This document shows, in pieces, positions 8,758 to 18,279 of a stretch of DNA of 64,000 nt. The DNA is taken from the NCBI GenBank assembly GCA_016716365.1, contig JADJWM010000019.1, positions 124,001 through 188,000 on the forward strand, given 5' to 3'. The stretch's first letter is position 1; every line of letters starts with the position of its first letter. A model generated the notes under the pieces. The model was not told where the DNA came from and searched no databases. It saw only the letters and a list, made by a program, of their open reading frames with translations. A program made the translations under genes and the position numbers. The stretch comes from Chloracidobacterium sp. (lineage in GTDB: Bacteria > Acidobacteriota > Blastocatellia > Pyrinomonadales > Pyrinomonadaceae).

Positions 8758-9213
8758 GTGAGCGCCAAAAATCTAAGAAACATTAAGCTCCGGACCGCGT
8801 GCTCGAGCTGCACTAATAAGTGCTGCAGTCAACCATATGATTGGGTTTATTTGACTCGGGACGAGATCGACCAAATTAAGAAAGCGTCTGGTGTCTCGGA
8901 GGGAGCGTTTGTAGTGCGTAAACAGAACGTTAACACGGGTCACATGTTCAATTCTCTCAATCTCCCTTGCATATTCTTGGATGAAGTGTCGGGTAACTGC
9001 AGAATTTACGAATCTCGTCCTTTGGTCTGTCGGCTGTTTCCTTTCTATCCAGAACCCCTGACAGGCGATGCGACCTTGCTGCCGGCCCAATGTGGCACAA
9101 ACCTTGTTTTTGTCTCAGACGAGGACGAGGGTTGGTCTTTGGCGGACTATGAAGAAGAGACTGTGCAATGGTTGCGTCAGCTGTGGAAGGAGGCCACCAC
9201 CGGCCAAGGTTAA
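8758..9213 (+). CDS. YkgJ-type Zn/Fe-chelating Cys-cluster protein
   Basis: The 151-residue product has the YkgJ cysteine pattern: CSSCTNKCC near the N-terminus, then CIFLDEVSGNCRIYESRPLVCR and FPFY, then a late CG. Members chelate zinc or an iron-sulfur cluster; some act as methyltransferase or oxygenase partners and most are uncharacterised. The start is a GTG at 8758. The stop (9211-9213) abuts base for base the stop of the opposing CHAT gene (9214-9216 on the minus strand), and both genes carry the same 23-bp upstream element. The pair therefore probably forms one functional unit, with this protein as a possible metal/redox sensor or modifier. That functional link is inference. Confidence 0.85.
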   Translation: MSAKNLRNIKLRTACSSCTNKCCSQPYDWVYLTRDEIDQIKKASGVSEGAFVVRKQNVNTGHMFNSLNLPCIFLDEVSGNCRIYESRPLVCRLFPFYPEPLTGDATLLPAQCGTNLVFVSDEDEGWSLADYEEETVQWLRQLWKEATTGQG

Positions 9214-11133
9214 TCAGGGCGAAACATCTATGGCACGTACTGAGGGATCGCCGTAAAGTACGGCTGATAGGCAGGTTAGATCGCGGTCAGCCTTAAGATT
9301 TCGTGAAGCAATGCGAGCCTGTCTGATGGCCTCTCCGATTGTTTGTCCTTGAGCTATTGAAGTGTAGAAAGAGATCGCGAAGTGTGTCGCTGTATTATCT
9401 GGGACAGGGATCAAATAGCCGATAAAAGCTCCGACTCCCGCGTAAAGAAATGTTCGACCCAATCCCCGCATCATGGGCGAGTACGATTCCGGATTGCGCA
9501 TCTCCTCGGCCGACCAACACGCGTTGAGAAATACAACAGTCGGCGCCCGATTGGTAATGAACCTGGCGATCTCGAATGCCTGAATCTCGCCGTCCGCAAA
9601 CGCGATATAACTTTCATCTGGGCTCGACTCTTCATGGAACGCATGCCCCGCGAAATGAACAATGTCGTAATCCTTCAACGATAGAAGGAATTCTTTCTTG
9701 CTCAGTTCGTGGGACGTGAATTCATCGACCTTCATCCCACATTCGTCTCCGAGCAATTTCGAGACCGCTTTTCCTTCTTCCTTTGCGGCGGGAAGGTCAT
9801 CCATCGTATCCGAAACGATTAGTACTTTCGCATTTCTTGCTAATCTGGCAGCAGGCCGAGGCGGCGTAAAATCATGGTCTGAAATTAGTCGTCTACCAAT
9901 CGCGTACCGAAGGCAAACAAACTCGTTTCCGTCATGAATCAGTTCCCAAGGCAGATCAATCAGACGCTCATCAATATCGAGTCGCAGATGGTCGGCGAGC
10001 GAGGACTCCATTAAAAGTTGAATACGAGCTGGAATAAGGTGACCGTAGGCGTAACGCCCGGACTTTTCTAACTCTTCCTGAATCGATTCGGTGATCGAAA
10101 GGCCGCGTGACGCGAGCGGAGATCGACTATCCAATTGAGACACTACGCTGGACAAGAGGACCTGCTGGTTCCGACCTAGATCGTCACGAATCTTCGAGGA
10201 TATCTTGAGCCTTTCCGCCGGAGCGATTGCGCCGGATGTTGGACCGTGAAAGCTAACGCGAATAGTCCCGTTCTCTTTGTGCACACTGAGGATACCGTTT
10301 CTAGGATCGGAAACGTTTACCAGCGGGATCTTAAGTAGCCTGGAAAGCGCGGTGATCGCCATCGCGCTGTCATGCACGCGCGATACGTGCTTCCATTTCC
10401 CATCAGCATCTTGCGAACTGATGAACCACTCGACAGCCTTCGTCACTACGGGATCGTCTGGTGTTGCGCCCGAGTCGAGTAGAGCTGACAGCGGGTAGTA
10501 GTTAGACCACGCCTCGGAGGTCCAAATGGATTTATTTTGTAGATCGTCCCGGATAAATTTGAGTGCCCGTTTAGGAAGTTCCGATCCTTTTCCTATTCCT
10601 AATCGATCCAGCAAGAAGAAGAGAGAAGCGGCCATACCGGTGTAGCGAATACCGATGACGGCTCCATCGACTCGCTGCAGCGATTCTAACCATCTAACTG
10701 GCATTTCCCAATATTCGACCAGCATTTCGGGAGCGAGTCGAGCCAGAAGATCGAGAACGAGCATGGTCTCGAATGGCTCGTCGTACCACGCGCCGGTTAT
10801 CGGATCTCGAGTCGCCTCGAGAAATCTCAGTGCGCTTCGAAGTTCGTTCGAGTCTGGGGCGTGGCCGCTGTCGGCAAGGGCCTTAGCGGCCCAAACCGTA
10901 TCCCACAATTCCTCATTCCAGCTTCCGGTCGGTGATTGTTGTCGGGCCAGCAAATGCGTGAGGCGCTGGATGAGCGGTGAGTACGGATTACGCTCGGCTT
11001 GTACTAGAGCAGAAATACATATCGCGAGGTCTCTGGCATCGGTCAGATCTTCACTCACGTTTCTGATCCACCGAACGCCGTTCTGAACCGACCGCGTGAC
11101 ATTTATGATTTGCGATTCGCCCACGTTGTGCAC
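9214..11133 (-). CDS. Alpha/alpha-toroid (terpene-cyclase-like repeat) and CHAT caspase-like protease
   Basis: A 639-residue two-part protein. The first ~270 residues are helical repeats with squalene/prenyltransferase-type QxxxGxW signatures (QQSPTGSWNEE, QDADGKWKH), forming a likely alpha/alpha toroid. The C-terminal ~270 residues are a CHAT domain of the separase/caspase clan: IDLPWELIHDG, the catalytic His in VHFAGHAFH (about residue 493), the Cys in FLNACWSA (about 538) and the C-terminal GEAIRQARIASR helix. CHAT proteases act in conflict systems such as Craspase, and with gasdermins or STAND NTPases. The start is a GTG at 11133. It lies tail to tail with the YkgJ-like gene with no gap. 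The toroid would sense a ligand or partner and the CHAT domain would cleave a target, neither of which is known. Confidence 0.85.
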   Translation of the reverse strand: MHNVGESQIINVTRSVQNGVRWIRNVSEDLTDARDLAICISALVQAERNPYSPLIQRLTHLLARQQSPTGSWNEELWDTVWAAKALADSGHAPDSNELRSALRFLEATRDPITGAWYDEPFETMLVLDLLARLAPEMLVEYWEMPVRWLESLQRVDGAVIGIRYTGMAASLFFLLDRLGIGKGSELPKRALKFIRDDLQNKSIWTSEAWSNYYPLSALLDSGATPDDPVVTKAVEWFISSQDADGKWKHVSRVHDSAMAITALSRLLKIPLVNVSDPRNGILSVHKENGTIRVSFHGPTSGAIAPAERLKISSKIRDDLGRNQQVLLSSVVSQLDSRSPLASRGLSITESIQEELEKSGRYAYGHLIPARIQLLMESSLADHLRLDIDERLIDLPWELIHDGNEFVCLRYAIGRRLISDHDFTPPRPAARLARNAKVLIVSDTMDDLPAAKEEGKAVSKLLGDECGMKVDEFTSHELSKKEFLLSLKDYDIVHFAGHAFHEESSPDESYIAFADGEIQAFEIARFITNRAPTVVFLNACWSAEEMRNPESYSPMMRGLGRTFLYAGVGAFIGYLIPVPDNTATHFAISFYTSIAQGQTIGEAIRQARIASRNLKADRDLTCLSAVLYGDPSVRAIDVSP

Positions 11134-11141
11134 AATATCGG

Positions 11142-11164
11142 AGTAGTGATAATTCCTAGTTATC
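11142..11164 (-). promoter_or_regulatory. 23-bp shared upstream element, copy 2 (before the CHAT gene)
   Basis: Exact inverted copy of 8715-8737, ending 8 bp before the GTG of the CHAT gene. The flanks also resemble each other: an AT-rich run precedes GATAAC and CCGAT follows, with a 4-base gap relative to copy 1. So close to the start, a bound regulator would probably repress. Confidence 0.65.
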
Positions 11165-11295
11165 TATACGCCGTGCTAAGCGTGAGTCTGACTATAAGCG
11201 TTGGCCTAACGATTAAGAGGAGATATTTTCCTAGTGAAAACTCTCAGCGTTCTTTTGAGCCTGGTCTGCAGAAATATTAGGTAAGAACTGTAAAC

Positions 11296-12266
11296 TGACC
11301 TCCCCCCTAAAAACAGTACCGGATTAAAATAGAGAAAATCGGGTGATCATGAAACTATGAGGAGACATGATTGCCATGAAGTGATCGAAGTTTACGGAGC
11401 AGTAGATCATGTTTGCGCTAAAACAGGCGGAGACTGGAGTTACGGTAGCGGAGGTGTGCCGGAAGCTTGGAATCAGCGAGGCGGCATTCTACAACTGGAA
11501 GTAGAAGTATGACGGGCTCGGTGTCGCGGAGCTTCGCCGCTTGAGACAGCTCGAAGAAGAGAACCTGCGATTGCAACAGATCGTGGCGGATCTGACGCTG
11601 GACAAGCAGATGCCGCAGTACGTGTTAAAAAAAGCTCTGAGGGCCGGCCAGCGAAGAGAGTTAGTAAGGGGTTTGCAGGATGGTTACCGGGTCTCGGTAC
11701 GCAGGGCGTGCCGGGTAGTGATGATATCGAGGCGGGTGTTCTAATACGTCAGGCATCGGGTACGTGACAACCGTGCGGTAAGGAAGCGGATGAGGGAGAT
11801 CGCCGAGACGCGTGTGCGGTATGGATTCTGGCGGATCCAGGTACTGCTTCGACGAGAAGGGTAGAAGGACAATCACAAGCGGACATACCGGATCTACAAG
11901 CAAGAAGGGCTGAATCTGAGGAGCAAAAGACCGAGGCGATCGAAGGCCGGTGCGCATCGGATGGCCCGGCCGGATCTTACCGCACCGCACGAATTCTGGA
12001 GCATGGATTTCGTCGCCGATCAGCTGTTCGACGGGCGAAGATTCAGGGTCTTAACTGTAGCCGATAACTTTAGTCGGGAGTGTTTGGAAATAGAGGTCGG
12101 GCAGTCGTTGAAAAGCGTCGGCGTGGTCGACGTAATGGAACGGATCAGGCAGGTGAGAGGAGTGGTGCCGAAGCGTATTCAGGTGGATAATGGAAGCGAG
12201 TTCATTTCGGAAGCTCTCGACCGACGGGGCCTATGAGAACGATGTGGTCCTGGACTTCTCGCGGCC
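11296..12266 (+). pseudogene. Degenerate IS3-family element (OrfA and OrfB), right end lost
   Basis: A left terminal end TGACCTCCCCCCTAAAAACA at 11296 is typical of IS3 elements. OrfA follows from 11377 (VAEVCRKLGISEAAFYNW, then a coiled-coil RQLEEENLRLQQIVADL), interrupted by several TGA/TAG codons. OrfB is recognisable from GYRVSVRRACRVV to RDNRAVRKRMREIAETRVRY and the DDE-type core ending in IQVDNGSEF, with two further stops and a frameshift near 12225. Homology ends near 12266 after VLDFSRP, directly fused to a resolvase fragment, so the right terminal repeat is missing. Inactive. Confidence 0.85.
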
Positions 12267-12520
12267 CGTCAGGCCGGGCAATGGCTGGCATGCTTTCGAC
12301 GTTTACAGAGTTTGAGAGAGACATCATTCGTGAACGTGTTAAGGCTGGAATTGCGAATACCAGAGAACAAGGAAAGCCTCACGGTCGTCCTAAAACAGCC
12401 GCCTTAAAGAGAGGCAAGATTATAGAGTTGAAAGCAAAAGGACTGAATAATTCTCCGATATCCAGAGAGCTAAAGATCAGTAGGGGCTCGGTGATAAACC
12501 AACTTCGCGACGCAACCTAG
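12267..12520 (+). pseudogene. C-terminal fragment of a small serine resolvase
   Basis: From about 12267 the frame encodes PSGRAMAGMLSTFTEFERD, IIRERVKAGIANTRE, then a Hin-type HTH (NNSPISRELKISRGSVINQL). This is the end of a resolvase/invertase catalytic domain plus its DNA-binding domain. The N-terminal half with the catalytic serine is gone, replaced by the IS3 remnant. It is close in sequence to the more complete copy at 27283-27861. Any protein would start inside the IS remnant and be non-catalytic. Confidence 0.8.
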
Positions 12521-12632
12521 TAGAGCCACGTTGCGGACAACCCCCTAGCCCCTTTCCGGAACTTCATTATCGTGCCTTACACAGGTTTCGTGCATTATCT
12601 AGGACAAGTCTTCGCGTAGACAAGATGTCGAG

Positions 12633-12662
12633 TTGACTTCCCGAAACTATGTGATCTATAAG
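12633..12662 (+). promoter_or_regulatory. Putative sigma70 promoter for the nuclease/phosphoesterase pair
   Basis: TTGACT (12633-12638) and TATAAG (12657-12662) are separated by 18 bp, about 40 bp upstream of the nuclease start. Confidence 0.5.
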
Positions 12663-12699
12663 TAGTTGTCCCAAACCTGCATCTTACCGGGGATTTCCC

Positions 12700-13635
12700 A
12701 TGTTAAAGTGTCTGTTTCTGGCGTTGGTATTCGGTCCATTTTTCCCCGTCTCAGTTTTTTCCCAGTTCTGTAGTGATTGCGAAATCCCTTCCAATGTTAG
12801 AGCCGCCCGGCCGAAAACGGCGGATAAAGCGCTCAGCGAAGCGACTCTGCAACAGAACGCTCTCGTTAAAATTCATCTTCCTTTCGGAATCCCCAAGGCA
12901 ATTCCAGGGGCGACAAACGAATCGATATTCGTTCAATTCGGCTGGATTACTTGGTATGACGCCCATCTGAAATCACCTCTGTGGGTCGCCTATGAATTTT
13001 CCAAGGCTGATGCTCTCAAGAAAAAGGTCGAACGCCTGGATTGCTTTCGAAGAGATTCTAGATTATTTGATGCGGATGCGCCTTTCTGTCATGACCATAG
13101 ATTATCTAGCTATGTTCGGGGACATTTGATACCCGCGAACGATTCTAAAAGATGGCAAGAGATGATGGACAATAGCTTCCGATTCTCTAATATGGCCCCC
13201 CTACTCAAAGAGTTCAATCGACGAGTCTGGATGCGGTTGGAAGGAAGGGTAAATAAATGGGCTGTTTCGGGTGACGGCGTAAAAGTTGTAACAGGGGCTG
13301 TCTTCGATAAGGATACCGACGGACAAAGGGACCGAGCTGATGAAATTGCTCGAATCAAGCCGAGAAATCGTGTCGGCCTTGCCTCTCATTTCTACAAGAT
13401 CTTAATTCACCGTCGACCGACTGGCGTTATCGACAGCATTGCGTTTTTGTTGCCACACAACAGCGGAGTCTACGCTGGGAAGAAAGTGATTCCTTATTTG
13501 AATTCTCGGATAGTATCCATTGACGACATTGAAGCAATAACTGGAATCGATTTTTATCCCGATATGCCGTTTGTACAGCAGAATGCGATTGAGGGCGGGA
13601 AGGCCACGTCTATATTCAAATGGTTGACGTTATAA
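12700..13635 (+). CDS. Secreted DNA/RNA non-specific endonuclease (NUC1/EndoG family)
   Basis: A 311-residue protein with a signal peptide (MLKCLFLALVFGPFFPVSVFS) and an Endonuclease_NS domain. The catalytic segment reads VRGHLIPANDSKRW, where the family has DRGHxxP; His is kept but the preceding Asp is Val. The Mg-binding Asn/helix region is SNMAPLLKEFNRRVWMRLE, close to the consensus NMxPQxxxFNxxxWxxLE. The beta-beta-alpha-metal fold would hydrolyse DNA and RNA in the periplasm or outside the cell. It is followed 16 bp later by the metallophosphoesterase gene, so the two probably form an operon. Such nucleases serve in nutrition, invasion of rivals or destruction of incoming DNA; the context does not decide. 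Confidence 0.85.
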   Translation: MLKCLFLALVFGPFFPVSVFSQFCSDCEIPSNVRAARPKTADKALSEATLQQNALVKIHLPFGIPKAIPGATNESIFVQFGWITWYDAHLKSPLWVAYEFSKADALKKKVERLDCFRRDSRLFDADAPFCHDHRLSSYVRGHLIPANDSKRWQEMMDNSFRFSNMAPLLKEFNRRVWMRLEGRVNKWAVSGDGVKVVTGAVFDKDTDGQRDRADEIARIKPRNRVGLASHFYKILIHRRPTGVIDSIAFLLPHNSGVYAGKKVIPYLNSRIVSIDDIEAITGIDFYPDMPFVQQNAIEGGKATSIFKWLTL

Positions 13636-13651
13636 CAAGTCAGAACGATAT

Positions 13652-15502
13652 ATGAAACTGTTCAAACAAAATCTCTTCGACAGTAACGAGTATCGTTACA
13701 TGGTTCGCTGGTTCAGCCCATTAGTTCTTCTCAAGACTCTTGAAAAGGTTTTACCTTCCACGTTCTTTGCCCGATACGCAGACCGTCGTCTTGTGCATGC
13801 AGCTCTCGATTCGCGGCTAAACGAGGAAAATATTATTGAGGAGCGATGTGGTGGAGAGGGAGGAATTCGCCCAGATGACAAATCCGAAGTTTGGGTAGAC
13901 TATGTAGCCGATCTAGGCGACGGATTTGATTCCACATATGCGGTCGCTTACCTCGTCGGCCGAAAATCGATAGAGGTTGACGGGGTTATTCTGCCCCGGG
14001 CGGATTGTCTCGTTATGGGCGGCGATCAAGTCTATCCCGACGCGAGTCGCGACGACTACCGTAAACGGATGCAGCGGCCATATCGGGCAGCCTTTCCCAG
14101 AACGGAGCGACCTGACGCGATTCACCCACCAGTATTCTTGATCCCAGGGAACCATGACTGGTACGACGGCCTGACCTTGTTTTTGGCGATGTTTTGTAAC
14201 GGTAGGGAAGACAACTACTTAGGAAGTTGGCGGGCTTCGCAAAGACGAAGCTACTTTGCCGTGCATCTTGGGATGAATTGGTGGTTGTGGGGCTTTGACT
14301 CTCAATTGGATGAGGACATTGATACCCCTCAGTCAGATTACTTTCACGCCGTAGCACGCAAGATGAAACCAAACGCAAAGGTTATTATTTGCGCGTCCGT
14401 TCCGACCTGGTTGGGTGCGAGCCTTGGTGAGGCAAGTCGAGAAAGTCAGGATCGCTTCTACAAAGGTGTTGACTTTGTTGCCAACATTGTTTGCAAGGAA
14501 TGCGAAGGTGCGAAAATTCCATTGGTTCTCTCCGGCGATCTACATCATTACACGCGTTATGTAGCAAAGGAGACCGGGACGCACTTTATTACTGCTGGTG
14601 GTGGTGGCGCCTTTCTTCATCCAACTCACTTCCTTGTCAAAAACGAGATTCGCATAAAGTGGTCGCGAACAGAACAGTCGTTAGAAATCGGGCAAGATCA
14701 GCCGGATGGAGAATCAAAGAAATCGATTTATCCTACGCGGACCGTAAGCCGGAAACTCGCGTGGGGTAATCTCAAGTTTTCATTTACGAACTGGGATTTC
14801 TGTGTATTGGTTTTGGGCCCCCTCTACTCGTTGTGCGGAGTACTTATGTTGGCTTGGAATGGTTACGGGCAAGGGGACGGCACAAGTAGCTTCTCTACTC
14901 GATTTTGGGAGCAGCTTGTCACGCTCGCGTCCACACCAATGTTCATGGTAGTCGTGTTCGTGCTATGGCTCCTTCTGTTCAAGACAGCCGATATCGCCTC
15001 TCAGGGGCGAAAATATATTGTCGGGACTTTGCATTCAATGGCACATATAGCGGTCATCCTATTTGGAACCGCATTCGTTTCAGCATCAGTTGTAAACCTG
15101 AAATCTATTCCAGTATTCGGAGACGATCTCTACTTTTTCGCCCTTCTTCTTGGAATGGTTTTAATAGGGTTCGGCGGTGGGTTTATTTGGGGTTCTTACC
15201 TTGCGCTCGCCTCCTATTGTTGGGGTGACGAGCCAAATAGCGCATTTAGCGCAATGCGACTGGATAACTTTCGCCATTTTCTCCGACTCAAGGTCGAGAA
15301 GGATCAGCTTACGATTTATCCGGTTGGAATTGACGATGCTCCAAAGCGTTCAGATTGGGAAATGAACGAGAACTTTGACGATGACAATCCCCACCAGGAC
15401 ACACCGGCGATACTTCCAAAGAGTGGCCACGTTAGGCAACGTATGATCGAGGCTCCGATAGTGATCGACTGCGCGAATATCAAGCCGCTGCTCCCGTTGT
15501 AG
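13652..15502 (+). CDS. Membrane-anchored metallophosphoesterase
   Basis: A 616-residue protein. A calcineurin-like phosphoesterase domain covers about residues 75-340. Visible metal motifs are GGDQVYPD, GNHDWYDGL, LVLSGDLHHY and the late FITAGGGGA. The usual first DxH box seems to be YVADLGDGFD. Four hydrophobic segments follow (about residues 375-535), and the C-terminal tail is soluble. The phosphoesterase could hydrolyse phospholipid, nucleotide or phosphoprotein at the membrane. It follows the secreted nuclease with a 16-bp gap and no clear ribosome site, implying coupling. The nuclease/phosphoesterase pairing is not one I know as a named system. Confidence 0.8.
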   Translation: MKLFKQNLFDSNEYRYMVRWFSPLVLLKTLEKVLPSTFFARYADRRLVHAALDSRLNEENIIEERCGGEGGIRPDDKSEVWVDYVADLGDGFDSTYAVAYLVGRKSIEVDGVILPRADCLVMGGDQVYPDASRDDYRKRMQRPYRAAFPRTERPDAIHPPVFLIPGNHDWYDGLTLFLAMFCNGREDNYLGSWRASQRRSYFAVHLGMNWWLWGFDSQLDEDIDTPQSDYFHAVARKMKPNAKVIICASVPTWLGASLGEASRESQDRFYKGVDFVANIVCKECEGAKIPLVLSGDLHHYTRYVAKETGTHFITAGGGGAFLHPTHFLVKNEIRIKWSRTEQSLEIGQDQPDGESKKSIYPTRTVSRKLAWGNLKFSFTNWDFCVLVLGPLYSLCGVLMLAWNGYGQGDGTSSFSTRFWEQLVTLASTPMFMVVVFVLWLLLFKTADIASQGRKYIVGTLHSMAHIAVILFGTAFVSASVVNLKSIPVFGDDLYFFALLLGMVLIGFGGGFIWGSYLALASYCWGDEPNSAFSAMRLDNFRHFLRLKVEKDQLTIYPVGIDDAPKRSDWEMNENFDDDNPHQDTPAILPKSGHVRQRMIEAPIVIDCANIKPLLPL

Positions 15503-15677
15503 ATAGTGCTAGCGCTCTAGCCCGAGGTCCCGCCCATCTACTCCTGCAAAAATTTTGATCTTCCGGGCCCCAGGGCAGTCCCGAGGGAATCTTATCGAGT
15601 GGAAAAGATGAGATACATAGGTAACAATGGAAAAGTAGGATCATTCGCTCCTGCCTCTAATCTTTTATCTCTCGCCT

Positions 15678-16103
15678 ATGCCTCTAACCGTCCTTGAAGA
15701 GCAGCAAAAATGGCCGTTCTCCCCCCGCTACAAAAGATACTTTAGCCGCCCGATATTGCTCATGCCAACTCGTAGCCGTTGGCGCAAGATTGCTGAACTG
15801 CTCAAACTCTCAAGAGCCGCGCGAGGGAGATTAGAGTCGATCATTTACTGGGAAAAGCACCAACGGGACGTGTCTTTGACAGCCCGGCATTTCGGCATTG
15901 CTAGAAAGACCATCTACAAGTGGCAAAAGCGGTTTGAGCTAGACTTTCTCAAGGGCCTAGAAGACGAATCTAAGGCTCCTAAACGCATTTGCAGCAAGCA
16001 GTACACCACAAGACAGTATGACAATGTGATCCAACTTAGATAGCCCTTCTTGCGGTATGGTAAGATGAAATTACTGGAGCTATACAAGAGCTCTGAATGT
16101 TGA
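15678..16103 (+). pseudogene. Truncated IS481-like transposase (N-terminal HTH part)
   Basis: The frame encodes RLESIIYWEKHQRDVSLTAR, HFGIARKTIYKWQKRF and LKGLEDESKAPK, the HTH and linker of IS481-type integrase-core transposases. A TAG interrupts after NVIQLR (ends 16043). The same frame resumes with RYGKMKLLELYK before a TGA at 16101-16103. The DDE core is missing, cut by the junction with the RHS fragment. Inactive. Confidence 0.75.
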
Positions 16104-16389
16104 CCCAGAAACTCTTACACCACTCGGGCTGAAGATGGTTATTGTGCCCGTGATGGTTCTCGCCCAGTCGCCTTCCAGTCGCGTCCTGTAACCTTCGGAA
16201 CCACCCGATTGCCTAGTTACGCAAATTTTACAAAGTGGGATATTACCATCAGCGCCACTGGTTTGCCTGCGAGTAATGCCTTCGTCGGTCCTAGGTGTAT
16301 CTTTACCTTGACCACTGTCGTATTTAACCTCATAACCGTAACATTCCATTGATGCCCCAATAGATCGTAAGCTAAAAGTGACAAAGAAG

Positions 16390-17415
16390 TTAGTTCGGTG
16401 GAGTATTTCGGGGCCCGGCAATTTTCTTCACCCTCCGCCCGTCACCGTCGTAGTGATAGGTCGCATCCGGCGTGCTGCCCGAGTTGCTCTCATTGAAGAA
16501 CTCCGTCTGGTGGTTCTCCATATCATAGGTGAACCGCTCGCCTTTGGCGTTCTCGATCAGTGAGCCGTTCTCGTCATATTCATAGCCGTCATCGGTGGAG
16601 AAGCGATTCCTCGTCGTGCTTGCTTCGGGGTTGCACTCGGCCGCAGGGCAGCTGCCCAATGTCGTGGTGTTGCTCCCGCTGGTGTTGAACTTCCGGTTAC
16701 CGTAGCGGTCGATGGTGAAGGTCTGCTTCCAGGTCTGGGCGCTGTCGTTGGTCTCGGTGGCCGATGAAAGCCGGTTCAGGTCGTCGTAGGTATAGGTCTG
16801 GATGAACGGGTCTTCTATCCCCGGAACGGTGATCTTCTGCTCGCGGAGGCTCCCATTGTTGTCGTAGCTCGAACCGCTGGTGTCGTACTTGTACTCCAGC
16901 TTGAGCACGTCCTGGACAGTGCTCGTCTCGCCCAGTCCTATCTTCTTGATCTGCAGACGGTCGGCACTGTATTCGAACGTCTCCCACAGCCCGTTGCCAA
17001 GCTGCATCCTCGTCATATTGCCGTTCTTGTCATAGGCAAAGCTGTCGGCATAGGCCCAGTACCCATGGTCCGAGGTCTTTTTACTCAGCACCTGCGACAG
17101 GTCCCCGTTGTTGTCGAGCGTGTACTTCACCTTCCGCGTGCTCGGGTAGGTCTCTTCGACCAGACCTTTGCTCTTCTTACCGTACTCAGCAACCAATTTG
17201 CCCCTTGCGTCATAGACCATGTACCGCCAGATGTTGTTTACCTTCGTCGCGACACGGTTCCCTGAAGCTTCATACACCGTCCATGCATCGGGTGCATAAG
17301 AACTTGTAGCTTTGAATAGACGACCATTCACGTCATACGAAAATCCCAACTGCCGAATCTTACTGTCGGTGGTGAGGGGTGTTGGGCTTGCTTTTGTTCG
17401 TCGGATTAAAATCAC
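16390..17415 (-). pseudogene. Mosaic RHS-repeat fragment
   Basis: A 341-codon RHS/YD-repeat stretch without a signal peptide, core-terminal PxxxxDPxG motif or toxin tip. Its first ~60 codons (QLGFSYDVNGRLFK to KLVAEYG) nearly duplicate the end region of the large RHS gene at 18280. After that it matches a different internal part, similar to the start of the RHS gene at 38537 (EETYPSTRKV vs EDTYPSGRKV). The switch at VAEYG indicates recombination between RHS genes. It lies downstream of the lipoprotein gene, in the position of displaced RHS 3' cassettes. Confidence 0.75.
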
Positions 17416-17476
17416 CTCCTGTAGGGGATTCCAAATCTATCACAATCGAACTTTCGTTCGTGGCCGAGATTGCCGA

Positions 17477-18235
17477 TTAACGGTCTATGTTAGCTAACGA
17501 ACATTTGCAATCACTAAAATTCAACGAAAGTAATTCTGAAATGGTGCGGCACAGATTGGCGGCATCGCAGAGGTCATTTGGTCCGGTTTGCTTAACATTC
17601 GAACCCACGACGGCGGGGAAGGTCTTAAACGACACCCGCGGCCCGGATCTGATCTGAAATGCAAAATAACGATTGCCCGGTGACGGTATTACCTCTATCG
17701 TTTCTGTATCGTTCAGCTTTTCCAGATTGCTTTGCTTTATTATCCTCATCAGATCTTGCCGTTTCGCCTGATCAAGGTACACCTCTTCCGTTGAGGTTTT
17801 ATTGACCAAAAGAAGCGGCTTACCATCGCTGCTTGTGGAGAAAATTATCCCCCGCAGTTTTTCATTAGAATCGTGTGCAGGAAAATACCAGAGCCGAATC
17901 TCGCTCTCCGAGTCCGGTAGATCTTCGATCGGCTGCAAGCCAATCTCTTTTTCTCTTTCGTGAATGTCGTTCCTAAGAAGTAACGTAATACTTCTGTGCA
18001 TTTCCGGGTAATTTTTCGGTTTCCGGGGAGGCGCAGGCGGAGGCCCGATGGGGAGATAAGTCGGTGTCGCAGTCGGCACTTGGTTAAGCGCAGACTTCTG
18101 ATCGATCGTTTGGCTGCTTTCCGCACGTTTGGCTTCATTTGCCGTGCAGCCAGTCAGAACAATGCCTCCCAATCCTAGAACGGAGATACTGAAAATAGAT
18201 GCACAGAGTTGTAGTTTCCATTTGATCCTAATCAT
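17477..18235 (-). CDS. Lipoprotein, candidate immunity protein for the RHS toxin
   Basis: A 252-residue protein with a signal sequence ending in the lipobox VLTGC, a Pro/Thr-rich linker (about residues 50-75) and a ~170-residue soluble domain of no family I recognise. It starts 44 bp after the stop of the large RHS gene on the same strand, the classic immunity-gene slot. A periplasm-facing lipoprotein fits protection against a secreted RHS tip. Immunity function is inferred from position only. Confidence 0.65.
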   Translation of the reverse strand: MIRIKWKLQLCASIFSISVLGLGGIVLTGCTANEAKRAESSQTIDQKSALNQVPTATPTYLPIGPPPAPPRKPKNYPEMHRSITLLLRNDIHEREKEIGLQPIEDLPDSESEIRLWYFPAHDSNEKLRGIIFSTSSDGKPLLLVNKTSTEEVYLDQAKRQDLMRIIKQSNLEKLNDTETIEVIPSPGNRYFAFQIRSGPRVSFKTFPAVVGSNVKQTGPNDLCDAANLCRTISELLSLNFSDCKCSLANIDR

Positions 18236-18279
18236 ATTGCTTACATTCCAATAAACCTTATTGTTTTGACTCAGAACAT

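Noticed and set aside
16080..16421. Minus-strand 113-codon frame after the RHS fragment
   Set aside because: No start signal or family and it overlaps the RHS fragment end; possibly a remnant but not supportable as a gene.
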